A stretch of 64,000 nt of DNA from Rheinheimera baltica DSM 14885 (GCF_000425345.1 NZ_AUDG01000014.1:1-64000), one strand, 5' to 3'; counted from the first letter of the stretch, positions 35,095 through 44,739 are shown. Notes: generated from the sequence alone by a model not told the origin. Program-made: numbers and translations.

Positions 35095-36599
35095 TCAGGT
35101 TTAAACCGGCAGTGTTGCATCAGGTACTGCTCGTGTCCGGTTAACGTGCTGGCAGTATCAGCCAGATGGCGTTGCATCGCTGCCAAGGTGCGCTGCAGGT
35201 CTAGTTCAGTTTTAAATTGTGTCACCGGGGCGGCCTTTGCGGGCACAATATGCTGTCCTAGCAATACTGCTAACCAGCTGTCTTGTTTAAATAAGGCTTT
35301 ATCGTCGATGCGTAAATGCCCATGGCGTTTAAATAATGCCAATTTTTGCTGCAAACTATCGGGTATTGCCATGTGCTTGCAGTACTGCCAATAAGGGCTG
35401 TCATCTCGCGTAGTGGCATGATAATGCAACACAATAAAATCACGGATTTGTTCATATTCCAGCTGGGTTGTTGCATTGTATTCGTCAATATCTTCCTGTT
35501 CACAGCTGCTATCCGGAAACAGGCTAACCAGACGCATAATGCCGCGCTGAATAAGATGCAGACTAGTCGACTCCAATGGCTCTAAAAAGCCAGCCGATAA
35601 ACCAATAGCGACACAGTTTTTCTGCCAGAACTGTTGCCGGTGACCAGTTTGAAAACGAATAAAACGGGGCTCTGTTAGAGGTTTTCCTTCAACAGTTTGC
35701 TGCAATAATGTACCGGCTTCATCATCAGCCATAAAACGGCTGCTATAAACATTGCCGTTACCCATGCGGGTTTGCAGTGGAATACGCCACTGCCAGCCAG
35801 CATGATGCGCAATAGAGCGGGTATAAGGCCGCAATGAGGGATCCGCCGAGGTTTGCATAGCAACGGCACGGTCATTTAACAAATAATCGGCCCAATCAGT
35901 AAAACCCACCCCCAGCGTTTGACCCAGCAATACGCTGCGCAAACCGGTGCAATCAATAAAAAAGTCACCGCTAATTACCTGACCGTCATCCAATAGCAGG
36001 TCTTTTATAAACCCATTGTGCGCATGCTGTTGCACGCTGGCAATACGGCCTTCTATCCGCACCACGCCACGCTGCTGAGCATAGTCACGTAAAAAAAGTG
36101 CGTAGCGGCCAGCATCAAAATGGTAGGCATAGTCGTAACCGGAAAATAGTGAACGCGAGTCGGTATTGGGTGGCACAAACTTATTACGTTTAGCCAGTTG
36201 CCAGGCAGCGGAGAACTCCTGTATTGGCAATGCAAGCCCTTCTTGTTGAGCTTTAAGGTAAAAATAAGGAAACGGAATATAGTCAAAATCGGCACCAAAG
36301 CGGCCAAACTGATGAAAATAACTATCGCCCTGCGCGCCCCAGTTTTCAAACTGGATACCTAACTTAATACTGCCATTGCAACGACGGATAAAATCATGTT
36401 CATCTATTCCCAGCATGGCATTAAAGCGCTTTATTGGCGGTATGGTGGCTTCGCCCACACCTATGGTGCCAATGTCGTCTGACTCTACCAGTGTTATCTG
36501 CACATTACCCTGTAACTGCGATGCCAGCATGGCTGCGGTCATCCAGCCGGCAGAGCCGCCGCCGGCGATAACAATATGCTGTAACGGTTGTGATGTCAT
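35091..36599 (-). CDS. Tryptophan-halogenase-like flavin-dependent enzyme
   Basis: A 502-residue cytoplasmic flavoprotein of the PrnA family. It has the FAD-binding GGGSAGWMTAAML near the N-terminus and IGVGEATIPPI. It also has CNGSIKLGIQFENWG with the candidate catalytic Lys, the halogenase signature WQWRIPLQ and FLEPLESTSLHLI with the conserved Glu-Ser. Both core motifs are intact, so halogenation is chemically possible, but relatives beside TonB receptors in Alteromonadales and Caulobacterales have mostly unknown substrates. The start is set at MTSQPL, with GAGG six bases upstream; an upstream in-frame TTG is less likely. It follows the glycan-type TonB receptor past a hairpin and converges with an SGNH gene (four-base overlap). 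It probably belongs to the alpha-glucan locus. Confidence 0.85.
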   Translation of the reverse strand: MTSQPLQHIVIAGGGSAGWMTAAMLASQLQGNVQITLVESDDIGTIGVGEATIPPIKRFNAMLGIDEHDFIRRCNGSIKLGIQFENWGAQGDSYFHQFGRFGADFDYIPFPYFYLKAQQEGLALPIQEFSAAWQLAKRNKFVPPNTDSRSLFSGYDYAYHFDAGRYALFLRDYAQQRGVVRIEGRIASVQQHAHNGFIKDLLLDDGQVISGDFFIDCTGLRSVLLGQTLGVGFTDWADYLLNDRAVAMQTSADPSLRPYTRSIAHHAGWQWRIPLQTRMGNGNVYSSRFMADDEAGTLLQQTVEGKPLTEPRFIRFQTGHRQQFWQKNCVAIGLSAGFLEPLESTSLHLIQRGIMRLVSLFPDSSCEQEDIDEYNATTQLEYEQIRDFIVLHYHATTRDDSPYWQYCKHMAIPDSLQQKLALFKRHGHLRIDDKALFKQDSWLAVLLGQHIVPAKAAPVTQFKTELDLQRTLAAMQRHLADTASTLTGHEQYLMQHCRFKPD

Positions 36600-36628
36600 A
36601 AAATGCCTCAAAATCTAAACGCTTAGAA

Positions 36629-36662
36629 AGCAAAAAGCTGCCGCACAGGCGACAGCTTTTAC
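36629..36662 (-). terminator. Hairpin between the TonB receptor and the halogenase-like gene
   Basis: On the minus strand AAAAGCTG (36660-36653) pairs with CAGCTTTT (36640-36633), with inner GC pairs, followed by a T-rich stretch. It lies after the receptor stop and may set a lower level of read-through into the halogenase-like gene. Confidence 0.7.
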
Positions 36663-36677
36663 AGGTTAACGCAACGA

Positions 36678-39600
36678 TTAGAACTTAGCGTTTACACCAA
36701 CATAGTACTGACGGCCATAATACTGAATGGTGCCCGTAGTATATTCTTCGCCGAAGTAAGACCTATTCGGTTCATCAGTTATGTTACTAACCGAGAACAC
36801 GCCCTGAAAGGTGTCATTAAACTGGTACGATGCCTGATAGTCAACAATCAGCTCTTCCTTAAAGTAAGCCTGCTGGCTTTGCCCTAAGGCAATCTGATCG
36901 CCAATATTGTCATCACGGTAACGCACGTTTACACGCGTTGAGAAGACGTCGTTGTAGTCGTAGAACACAGCAGCCGACCACACCACCTTAGATAAACCTG
37001 GCAACGGAGACGATTCCGGGGCACCGCCCTGTACTGCCGTAAACTCGTTTTTTAACTCGCTTTCGGTGTACGACACGTTACCGGTGAAACCCAAACCATT
37101 AAACGGCTCGGGTAAAAAGCCAAAGGTTTGCGTGTAAGCCAGTTCAACACCGCGGATGTAGCCACCTTCAGCGTTATTAAACTTAGCACTGTAATCACCT
37201 GACGTTACCGGCACGCCGGTTTCAGGGTTTACCGCTGGCACGTCTATACCAACACTGGCAAAGTTAAAGTCTGGCTGAGACGTCTGCTGTACGGTCGACT
37301 TGATATCTTTATAGAACAATGCTGCAACAATAGCGCCTTCGGTTTCAGTAAAATAATGCTCGTATGACAAATCATACTGCACCGCATAAAACGGTTTTAA
37401 CGCCGGGCTGGTATTAGCATTTAAATCAGCATAGCGAATACCTTGCTCTACCCGGGTAAAGTCCCATGAACCACCAACCCGCATATCCGGCATTTCAGGC
37501 CGCGCCATAACACGGGCAACCGCGAATCGCAGCTGGTCTTCATCAGTCATTTTAAGGTTAAGGTTCATTGAGGGCAAAACGTCTGTATATTCAATACCTT
37601 GCTCTACCGCATCATAATTGCAACTTTCAACACCGAAATCATCTGTAATGCAATCGCCGGTACCCGGCTCTGGCGACGACTGCAAGCCGGTACTGCGCTG
37701 CTCAGAGCGGATAACCCGTAAACCCACATTACCGTACAGCTGCATATCACCCACAGCCATATCTAAATTGGCTTGAGCATAACCGGCAAAGGTGGTTTCG
37801 GTTACTAGGTTAGACTCCAGGAAGCTCCAGGCGTTATCCCAGCTTTTACCGGCTGAGGTATCAACACCATTAGCCAGCAACCAGGCGTTTTCAATCTGTT
37901 GGTTATTCACCGCCAGAAAATCACCGTACTGCGCCAACTCACCACCAACATTCATTACGCTGTAGTCACCTGGCTGCAACTGGTAAGGCGCAAATGCCTG
38001 GCGGATTACCGGGTTGTCCGGGTCAGTTAAATCCCAGCTCGACACCCATTTACCGTTACGACGGTCCTGGAAGTCACCATCAGAGCCATAGCGATACATT
38101 TTACGGTCAAAATCGTGGGTACGTTCAGCCCAACGAACACCGGCTTCAATTGAACTGATATAGTCGCCATCAATGGCATAGTTAAAGTCCAGCTTGGCTG
38201 ACGTCGCCTCGTTTTTCTCCCGGTTCGGGTATCTTTCCAACGCCGTTACCATCATCCGGTTCGGGTCAGACAAGCCAGCAAGGCTGGCAGCATCGATTGC
38301 TATCGTTGGCAGGTTAAGCCCGTTCAGCTCGTACTGCACCGAATAATCATTGGTCGCCAACGGGAAATCGGCACGGGCATCATCAAATAACGCCATCCGC
38401 ACTACGCTATCGAGGTAAATAGATTTACCGGTAGAGTGCGACACATCAAACGACACCGATAGATCGTCAAGTATCAGGTTAAGGTTAGAACCTACAGACA
38501 ACACTTCACTGTTAACAGTACGGTCATCTGAAGTCAGCTGGAAACCCATAGGAATATTACCGCCGGGCAAAGGTGCCTGAATTGCATTGCCCGTCGGGTT
38601 GCCGCTATAAACGCCGCCGACAATAACGTCGTTATTGGCGCCGGACAATACCGGCTTGGTAAAGCCAAAGTTAGGGCCATCAATTAGCGCGCCTAAACCA
38701 TCAAAGAAAATACCACGGTCTTTACGCTCAGAATCAAACTTAGAATAAAACGCATCACCCGACCAAGTCAGGGTCTGGGTTGGCATAAAGGTAAACGTCC
38801 CTACATAGCCATCACGCAATTCCTTACCGCCACGGGCGTTAAGGTTAAAGCTGGTTGGGACAATATATTTTTTAGCGCCGCCTGCAACCGCATTGCCGTC
38901 ACAATCAGTTTCAGATGTCACGGCAGGGCCGTCATAAGGTAACAGGCCACAACGTGGTTGCGAATTAACAAACTGGGTAGAAATATTCGGCTGATCAAGT
39001 CGGGCATAGCCAAAACCCAGCCCCAGAGTATTATCGAGAAATTTGCCTTGATAGGCGAAACTTAGCCGCGAACCGAATTCATCGGCATCCGGGTGTTCAG
39101 AGGCAGTATCGTTATAGCTACCACGCACCTGTACGTTAAAGGTATGTTCTTTGTCGTTCAACAACGGGTTAGCGGTTTTCAGCTCAATGGTACCGGCCAC
39201 ACCGCCTTCAATCAGGCTGGCTTTTTGTGACTTGTACACCTGCGCCGAGTTAATCAGTTCAGACGGATATTGGTCAAACTGTACAGAACGTCCGCCCTGG
39301 TTAGAAACCAGCTCGCGGCCGTTTAAGGTAGCAAATACGAAGTTACCAGATAAACCGCGGATATTCAGCTCGCTTGACTGTCCGCCGGTACGCACAGCGG
39401 TAACACCGGGCAAACGCGAAATAGAATCTGCAATGGAAACATCAGGCAGCGCCCCCATATCGTCTGCCGATACTGCTTCAACTACCGTATCAGCAAACCG
39501 TTTAACATTTAGGGATTCAATTAAACTGCGACGAAAGCCTTTTATTTGGATGACTTCAATATCAGCTGTTTCAACTTCTTGCGCGGGAGCTTGCGGTGCT

Positions 39601-39692
39601 TCTTGCGCCATTACCAGAGATGAAAAAACTGATAACTGCATTCCCCCGACCAGTAACGCTGCAGTTAGCGCGCTAGGTTTGAACGTTTTCAT
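36678..39692 (-). CDS. Glycan-type TonB-dependent receptor (TonB-Xanth-Caul class)
   Basis: A 1004-residue outer-membrane receptor. A signal peptide (ending SSLVMAQ) and the TonB-box-like IEVIQIKG near residue 46 lead into a plug with FRRSLIESLNVKRFADTVVEAVSADDMGALPD, ISRLPGVTAVR and LNIRGLSGNFVFATLNGREL. This wording is diagnostic of the large receptors that import oligosaccharides in Xanthomonas, Caulobacter and Alteromonadales. The barrel ends YVGVNAKF. In this locus (pullulanase, MalQ, starch-binding lipoprotein) the likely cargo is maltodextrin. A LacI-type operator lies about 190 bases upstream between it and the divergent lipoprotein gene. The halogenase-like gene follows on the same strand. 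Confidence 0.9.
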   Translation of the reverse strand: MKTFKPSALTAALLVGGMQLSVFSSLVMAQEAPQAPAQEVETADIEVIQIKGFRRSLIESLNVKRFADTVVEAVSADDMGALPDVSIADSISRLPGVTAVRTGGQSSELNIRGLSGNFVFATLNGRELVSNQGGRSVQFDQYPSELINSAQVYKSQKASLIEGGVAGTIELKTANPLLNDKEHTFNVQVRGSYNDTASEHPDADEFGSRLSFAYQGKFLDNTLGLGFGYARLDQPNISTQFVNSQPRCGLLPYDGPAVTSETDCDGNAVAGGAKKYIVPTSFNLNARGGKELRDGYVGTFTFMPTQTLTWSGDAFYSKFDSERKDRGIFFDGLGALIDGPNFGFTKPVLSGANNDVIVGGVYSGNPTGNAIQAPLPGGNIPMGFQLTSDDRTVNSEVLSVGSNLNLILDDLSVSFDVSHSTGKSIYLDSVVRMALFDDARADFPLATNDYSVQYELNGLNLPTIAIDAASLAGLSDPNRMMVTALERYPNREKNEATSAKLDFNYAIDGDYISSIEAGVRWAERTHDFDRKMYRYGSDGDFQDRRNGKWVSSWDLTDPDNPVIRQAFAPYQLQPGDYSVMNVGGELAQYGDFLAVNNQQIENAWLLANGVDTSAGKSWDNAWSFLESNLVTETTFAGYAQANLDMAVGDMQLYGNVGLRVIRSEQRSTGLQSSPEPGTGDCITDDFGVESCNYDAVEQGIEYTDVLPSMNLNLKMTDEDQLRFAVARVMARPEMPDMRVGGSWDFTRVEQGIRYADLNANTSPALKPFYAVQYDLSYEHYFTETEGAIVAALFYKDIKSTVQQTSQPDFNFASVGIDVPAVNPETGVPVTSGDYSAKFNNAEGGYIRGVELAYTQTFGFLPEPFNGLGFTGNVSYTESELKNEFTAVQGGAPESSPLPGLSKVVWSAAVFYDYNDVFSTRVNVRYRDDNIGDQIALGQSQQAYFKEELIVDYQASYQFNDTFQGVFSVSNITDEPNRSYFGEEYTTGTIQYYGRQYYVGVNAKF

Positions 39693-40139
39693 GTGTGTTC
39701 CTCAAACGATAATAGTTATTTTTTGAAGAGTTTCCTTTACAGACTACCGGACAACGCGACATTTATTATTATTAACACCGGTCTATAATCAGTTAAGCAC
39801 TACTGAGAATAGTCCTATTTTACAAGGCAACACATACACGCATTAAACTTAATGCACAGGGGCATGCTGTGACAACCAGATGCATACGTATTCATGCATA
39901 ATAACTTTCTTATTTACTATACAAGGTTCGGAGTGTTGATTAGATTTACACCGTTGATGTTTCAATCAACAGCGTTGGACCGTTTTTTGTAAACCCATAC
40001 AGGCACCAAACACACACACACTCGACAGGGTTACAAAGGACTAGCAAAACCGGTTTGGAGGACAAGGCCAGACTGGACATTTATTTAAAATAGCACCTGA
40101 AAATAACCAAAAAAAGAAAGTTTTAAGGAGTTATTTGCT
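39693..40139. promoter_or_regulatory. 447-base divergent regulatory region with LacI-type operator
   Basis: This gap separates the TonB receptor (left) from the surface lipoprotein (right). It holds the operator-like TGCATACGTATTCA (39881-39894), one mismatch from a perfect palindrome and matching the sites at 33368, 44640 and 48993. A small inverted repeat GTTGAT/ATCAAC (39953-39970) and an AAGGAG ribosome site (40125-40130) also occur. GATAATAGTTAT near 39708 resembles half a Fur box but lacks the other half. No gene is visible. Confidence 0.6.
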
Positions 40140-42710
40140 ATGAGTTTACAATATAAGCCGCTTTCTCTTGTGGCTTTGGCGACTACTGCTGTGCTGTACG
40201 GCTGCGGTAGCGACGATTCCGTAGAGAAAACTTACGTCTACGACGACGCCACGAAAACGGGGTTGTGGTGTCCGTTGCCGCAAATCGTGCAAACGGTTGA
40301 TGCAGACTATTATCCATTAAGCGCAGATGAAATTGCCGCGCTTAAAGCTGCCGCTATGGCTCGTGACGGTGCCGCCTTTGATGCTGCCGAGTTCAATGCT
40401 TACACTTACGACTACGACGGCATTAATCTATTTGATGTGTTAGGCCTAACACTGGCAGAGAAAGCGCGTCAGGTTACTGCTAAAGCAGAAGCCCGTGCAT
40501 TCAAAGTGTCACAAGGACAGCAGGACATCTTTGGTGATGGTTTCGACGCCTGGTTTGACAGCTGGTTTGCCTCAGTACCCCTTACAGATTATCTGGGTAA
40601 GTCTGAGCGTTTAAGCAAAGCGAGCCGTGGTAATGAACTGAGTTTAAGTTCAGCTAATAATAGCGAAGAAATTTGTTATACACCACCAGCCGCTTGTCCG
40701 AATTATCTCGTGCCGGATGAGACAGGCACGTTCAGCTGTATTGCGCCACTGGATAACCCGTTGGCGGAAGAGCAACCAACCGTAGGCTATATGGCGCCAG
40801 CTGGCAAAGCCGCTATTTTCTACCGCAGTGCCCAACATATTACCGACGGTGATAACACTGAGGTTTATAAAGACCTAACCATACACACCTGGAACGACCC
40901 AGACTGTACTGCCTATCAAGACGAAAGCACCACTGACTGGGGCGTTGGTAAACCTGCCGCGGGTATAGACCCGAATTACGGTATGTACTGGACGATGGAT
41001 CTGCTGGATTCGCCGGATCAGTGCGGCAATATGATTGTTTACAACAGAGTATCTGGCGCCAAACGGATTTCTGAAGCCGATTTACGTGTGCCGCTGGCCA
41101 ATTCCGGTCATTTAGCCAACCTGGACAAAATGTCATACCTGCAGGATGGCATTACGGCAAACAACTACGACGGTAGACTGTATGCCAACCCACACCCACT
41201 GCTGGGCGCTGCTGCTGGCGGTAGCAAAGCTTGTGGCTGGGGTTTAGAGCTGGATGTTACCGGCGAAGTCTGTGTTGGTCAGGCGCTGGCGGCTCAATGT
41301 CCGGCAGGCACCATAGCAGTAGGTGAAGGCCAGGAAGAAATTGCATCAAAATGTATTCTTGAGTTCGACCCCGCAGCAACCACATTGTACTTACGCGGCG
41401 GCTTTAACGACTGGCTCACAACCAACCAACTAGCTTATACCAACGGTAAGTTCCGACTCAACTTTAGCTATGGTTCGCACCCAGTAAGTGCCACACCGGC
41501 AGAAGATGGTACGGTAAACTATGGCTTTAAAATCGCTGATGCTGTCTGGTCAGAAGCTACTACATTTGGCGCTATCAAAGGCGGTGATAGCCCGGCAGTG
41601 GGTAGTGAAGTTGCCCTGACAGCCGGTAACGGTGTTGGCCAGGATATGTTTATTGGCCTAAAAGAAGATACCATTTATCAATATGTGCTAAATGCCACTA
41701 ACCCGGCAGCTGTCACACTTAAGATCAATGAAGTGCCATTGGCCGTGTTCCCGGTGATGACTATTGACGGTGAAATGGTTGAACTGGAATACAGTGGCGC
41801 GGGCCAATTTAGTAGCCGGATGTCGTTAGCTCCTGACACCTATAGCATTAGCATTGCCGACATGGATGCAGGTTTTGCTGTTGGTGCAGGTACCGACACC
41901 ACTGTGGTATTGAATCAGCCTTATCCATTGGTTACTGCTGGTTCAGCACTTAGTCTGGCGGTAGGTCAACAGAATGAATACGACTTTATTCTGGATTTAT
42001 CAACACCTGATATGCCAACGCTGGAAGTTAAACCAGGTAAACCATTGGGTAACACCGCAGTATTTATCCGCGGTTCATTAAATGACTGGCTTGCACCAGC
42101 ATCTGATGAAATCGTATTTGACGATGCCAGTCGTTCTTATTCGGTTATCTATGGCCTGGAAGCGTCTGAGAATGCGTATCAATTTAAGTTTGCCAGTGAA
42201 GATTGGTCAACGGTTGACATGGGCTATAGCGCCTTTGATATGTCAGCAGATGCGGATGCTATTCCATTAACTGATGTTGGCGGCAATATTGGTATTAAAG
42301 TCGATAAATCAAGCTCTTACCTGTTTAAACTGGATTTTAACGGCGCGAAGCCTGTGCTGAAAGTGTCAGAACTGCCAATATACATACGTGGTGGTATGAA
42401 TGACTGGCTTGAAGAGGACCAGTTGGCCTTTAACGCGACTAATGCGGCTAACAGCAACGAAGCTGGCCATGTTTATGTTAGGACCATAGCGTTAACCACT
42501 GACAATGTGTTCTTTAAAGTGGCTACCGCAGATTGGTCGACCGTTAACTTGGGTGCGCCAACTGATGATGGCTTGGCTGTTGAAATTGGCCAAGAAGTAT
42601 CACTGGCTGCGTCTAACGGCAATCTGGCCATTATGCCGTCTGTGGCAGGCGATTATAAGTTCAGCTTCGACCTGACCAACAAAACGCTGGTAATTACCGG
42701 CCCTAACTAA
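40140..42710 (+). CDS. Multi-module surface lipoprotein with starch-binding (CBM41-like and E-set) domains
   Basis: An 856-residue lipoprotein with lipobox LYGC (residues 19-22). It has no catalytic GH13 motifs, so it is a binding protein. A CBM41/PUD-like module (about 215-320) contains LTIHTWNDPDC and MYWTMDLLDSPDQCGNMIVYN and parallels one in the pullulanase at 44740. Three related beta-sandwich units follow, opening with LYLRGGFNDWL (about 415), VFIRGSLNDWL (about 639) and IYIRGGMNDWL (about 747), each with a later FKxAxxxWS string. A fourth, divergent unit (about 540-630) lies between them. The same unit is found at the C-terminus of the pullulanase. It diverges from the TonB receptor, so it may act as the capture lipoprotein for that receptor, like SusE/SusF in Bacteroides by analogy only. 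Confidence 0.8.
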   Translation: MSLQYKPLSLVALATTAVLYGCGSDDSVEKTYVYDDATKTGLWCPLPQIVQTVDADYYPLSADEIAALKAAAMARDGAAFDAAEFNAYTYDYDGINLFDVLGLTLAEKARQVTAKAEARAFKVSQGQQDIFGDGFDAWFDSWFASVPLTDYLGKSERLSKASRGNELSLSSANNSEEICYTPPAACPNYLVPDETGTFSCIAPLDNPLAEEQPTVGYMAPAGKAAIFYRSAQHITDGDNTEVYKDLTIHTWNDPDCTAYQDESTTDWGVGKPAAGIDPNYGMYWTMDLLDSPDQCGNMIVYNRVSGAKRISEADLRVPLANSGHLANLDKMSYLQDGITANNYDGRLYANPHPLLGAAAGGSKACGWGLELDVTGEVCVGQALAAQCPAGTIAVGEGQEEIASKCILEFDPAATTLYLRGGFNDWLTTNQLAYTNGKFRLNFSYGSHPVSATPAEDGTVNYGFKIADAVWSEATTFGAIKGGDSPAVGSEVALTAGNGVGQDMFIGLKEDTIYQYVLNATNPAAVTLKINEVPLAVFPVMTIDGEMVELEYSGAGQFSSRMSLAPDTYSISIADMDAGFAVGAGTDTTVVLNQPYPLVTAGSALSLAVGQQNEYDFILDLSTPDMPTLEVKPGKPLGNTAVFIRGSLNDWLAPASDEIVFDDASRSYSVIYGLEASENAYQFKFASEDWSTVDMGYSAFDMSADADAIPLTDVGGNIGIKVDKSSSYLFKLDFNGAKPVLKVSELPIYIRGGMNDWLEEDQLAFNATNAANSNEAGHVYVRTIALTTDNVFFKVATADWSTVNLGAPTDDGLAVEIGQEVSLAASNGNLAIMPSVAGDYKFSFDLTNKTLVITGPN

Positions 42711-42729
42711 GGCCAGCTAGCGCAATAAT

Positions 42730-42766
42730 AAAGGCCAGAGCGCGAATATGCCTCTGGCCTTTTTTC
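42730..42766 (+). terminator. Terminator after the surface lipoprotein gene
   Basis: AAGGCCAGAG (42731-42740) pairs perfectly with CTCTGGCCTT (42752-42761), followed by TTTT. A strong intrinsic terminator. Confidence 0.88.
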
Positions 42767-42834
42767 TGTCTGTAACGTTTTGCCGTCCATATGCCGGCAG
42801 GTAACGGTGCAATTCTATAGCGCAGGAGCTAATG

Positions 42835-44634
42835 ATGCATTATAAACGGCCACTGTTTTACTTTATTGCCCTGCTGCTGCCAATACTTATACTAGGGTTG
42901 GCTGAGCTTGGCTTGCGTGCAACAGGCTACGGCAACAGCTACCCGTTATTTATTCCAAGCCAGCATTCGAGTGGCTACATCGAACCCAATCAGCAGTTAA
43001 TACAACGCTATTTTGCACCTGGTAAGGCGCCGAAACTAAGCATGGATACCCAGCTGGTGCTAGCCACAAAGCCAGCGGACAGCTTTCGCATTGTGGTACA
43101 AGGCGGCTCTACCGCTGCAGGCTTTCCTTATGGTCGCTGGGGTTCCCTGCAGGCCCTGCTGCAGCAACGCTTTAAACGCAGTTATCCTGAAAAAAATATC
43201 GAAGTGATCAATACCGCTATGGCGGCAATAAACAGTTACAGCCTGCTGGACTTTCAAGCCGAAATTGTCGCATTGCAACCCGATTTGGTATTGGTGTACA
43301 CCGGACATAATGAATTTTTGGGCCTACTGGGTGCAGGCTCTGCTTTAAGCGTCGCCAGCAGCCGTGGCGGTACCTTGCTGTATTTAAAACTTCGAAACTT
43401 GCGGCTATTTCAGCTGATGCAGTCTCTATTGCAAACGTTTTCACCCACTGCTACCGCCGACACCGATCAGCGTAGCCTGATGGCAAAGATTGCCCAAGGG
43501 GCTGACATTGCAAGCGAAAGCCCGCTATATCAGGAAACACTAAAGCAGTTTCAGCAAAATTTAGCTCTATTACTTCAAGGCTATCAGCAAGCACAGATAC
43601 CGGTAATGCTCAGTACGCTGGTGAGCAATGAACGCGATTTAGTGCCGTTCTCTGCAATTGGCATCACAGACTGGCAGGCATTAACGCAACAACTCAGTAC
43701 ATCAGCAACTCTACCGAGCGCCGTGTTACAACACAAAGCCGCTTATGCTTTTGTGCAGGGTCTACAGGCGCTGCAACAAGACGATGCTGTTGCCGCACTG
43801 GCCTGGTTAAAACAGGCTCGCGATGATGACAGCCTACGCTTTCGGGCGCCGTCGGCCTTTAACAGCATAATACGTTCGGCAGCCCACACGTATCACGCCA
43901 CTCTGGTTGATACCGAGCAGTTGTTTCGCCAGCACAGCACTAACGGTATTGTCGGCAATAGCTTGCTGCTTGAGCATGTCCATCCTACTGCGCAAGGTTA
44001 TAGCTTATTGGCTGAAGCGTTTTACCAAGCAATCCGCCAGAGCAATATGTTAGGCGGCGCCATCAGCGCAAACCATGCCGCTATACCAGAAGTGGATATT
44101 CCGCTAACCGAATTGGATCAACGATATGCTGCGCTGAAAATAACCAACTTGATGCGTCAGTACCCATTTCGCCAGCCCGACCTACCGCCAGTACCATTCG
44201 AAGCACGCGATGCGCTGGACAAATTAGTGCAACAAAGGTTGGCGGGGGTCGACTGGCTAAGCACGCAGCAGGCACTTATCGAGCATTATCTGCGCCAGCA
44301 AGATATCGTCAATGCCAGCAAAGCGATGGCGATGCTGGCTGATGCCCTACCGTTTGATGCTTTGCTGTGGCGAGACACCGGCATGTACTACATGCAACTG
44401 CAGCAACTGCAGCTGGCAAATTACTACCTGCACCATGCGCTACAACTGGCGCCTGGCAATGTGCGGTTTCTACTACCTTTGGCGCAGTTGTATTTTATGC
44501 AGCAACGCTTGGATGACAGCTTACTCTTGCTGCAACAGGCAAAAAAACTTGCCCCTGATGACCCACGTATTCAGCGCTTTACCGACAAAGTCACTCAAGC
44601 AAAGGTGGCAACCTTAAGTACGCATAAAAAATGA
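42835..44634 (+). CDS. Membrane-anchored SGNH hydrolase with TPR-like region (paralogue of 33376 gene)
   Basis: A 599-residue protein with one N-terminal anchor helix (about 6-26) and periplasmic body. SGNH motifs mirror its paralogue: GGSTAAGFPYG (nucleophile Ser92), YTGHNEFLG, and LLEHVHPTAQGY near residue 382-393 with the catalytic His. The DDDSLRFRAPSAFNSIIR segment before the last block also matches the paralogue (LDLLRFRAPSAINNIIR). A C-terminal TPR pair (about 500-585) has GMYYMQLQQLQLANYYLHHAL. I use the second of two adjacent ATGs because AGGAG then lies six bases away. It stands between the lipoprotein and the pullulanase, so it is likely part of alpha-glucan use, perhaps removing ester groups from the substrate. 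That role is inference. Confidence 0.85.
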   Translation: MHYKRPLFYFIALLLPILILGLAELGLRATGYGNSYPLFIPSQHSSGYIEPNQQLIQRYFAPGKAPKLSMDTQLVLATKPADSFRIVVQGGSTAAGFPYGRWGSLQALLQQRFKRSYPEKNIEVINTAMAAINSYSLLDFQAEIVALQPDLVLVYTGHNEFLGLLGAGSALSVASSRGGTLLYLKLRNLRLFQLMQSLLQTFSPTATADTDQRSLMAKIAQGADIASESPLYQETLKQFQQNLALLLQGYQQAQIPVMLSTLVSNERDLVPFSAIGITDWQALTQQLSTSATLPSAVLQHKAAYAFVQGLQALQQDDAVAALAWLKQARDDDSLRFRAPSAFNSIIRSAAHTYHATLVDTEQLFRQHSTNGIVGNSLLLEHVHPTAQGYSLLAEAFYQAIRQSNMLGGAISANHAAIPEVDIPLTELDQRYAALKITNLMRQYPFRQPDLPPVPFEARDALDKLVQQRLAGVDWLSTQQALIEHYLRQQDIVNASKAMAMLADALPFDALLWRDTGMYYMQLQQLQLANYYLHHALQLAPGNVRFLLPLAQLYFMQQRLDDSLLLLQQAKKLAPDDPRIQRFTDKVTQAKVATLSTHKK

Positions 44635-44639
44635 CCGGC

Positions 44640-44653
44640 TACATACGTATTCA
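44640..44653. promoter_or_regulatory. LacI-type operator upstream of the pullulanase gene
   Basis: TACATACGTATTCA at 44640-44653 shares the ATACGTAT core with the sites at 33368, 39881 and 48993. It is 87 bases before the pullulanase start and right after the SGNH gene. Confidence 0.6.
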
Positions 44654-44739
44654 TCACCAGTTGAATGCCGACTGGCTCTATAGTCTTAATCACAACTGGC
44701 ATTAGCCAGACATAAAAAGAAAAAAGACAGGGTAAACAT

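Noticed and set aside
39704-39722. GATAATAGTTAT near the TonB receptor start as a Fur box
   Set aside because: It shares 12 bases with the real Fur box at 9946, but the right half is a plain T run. The surrounding genes are for glycan use, not iron.
39151-39726. 191-codon open frame opposite the TonB receptor gene
   Set aside because: It lies wholly antisense to the conserved plug domain, has no ribosome site and no protein-like domain pattern; a shadow frame.
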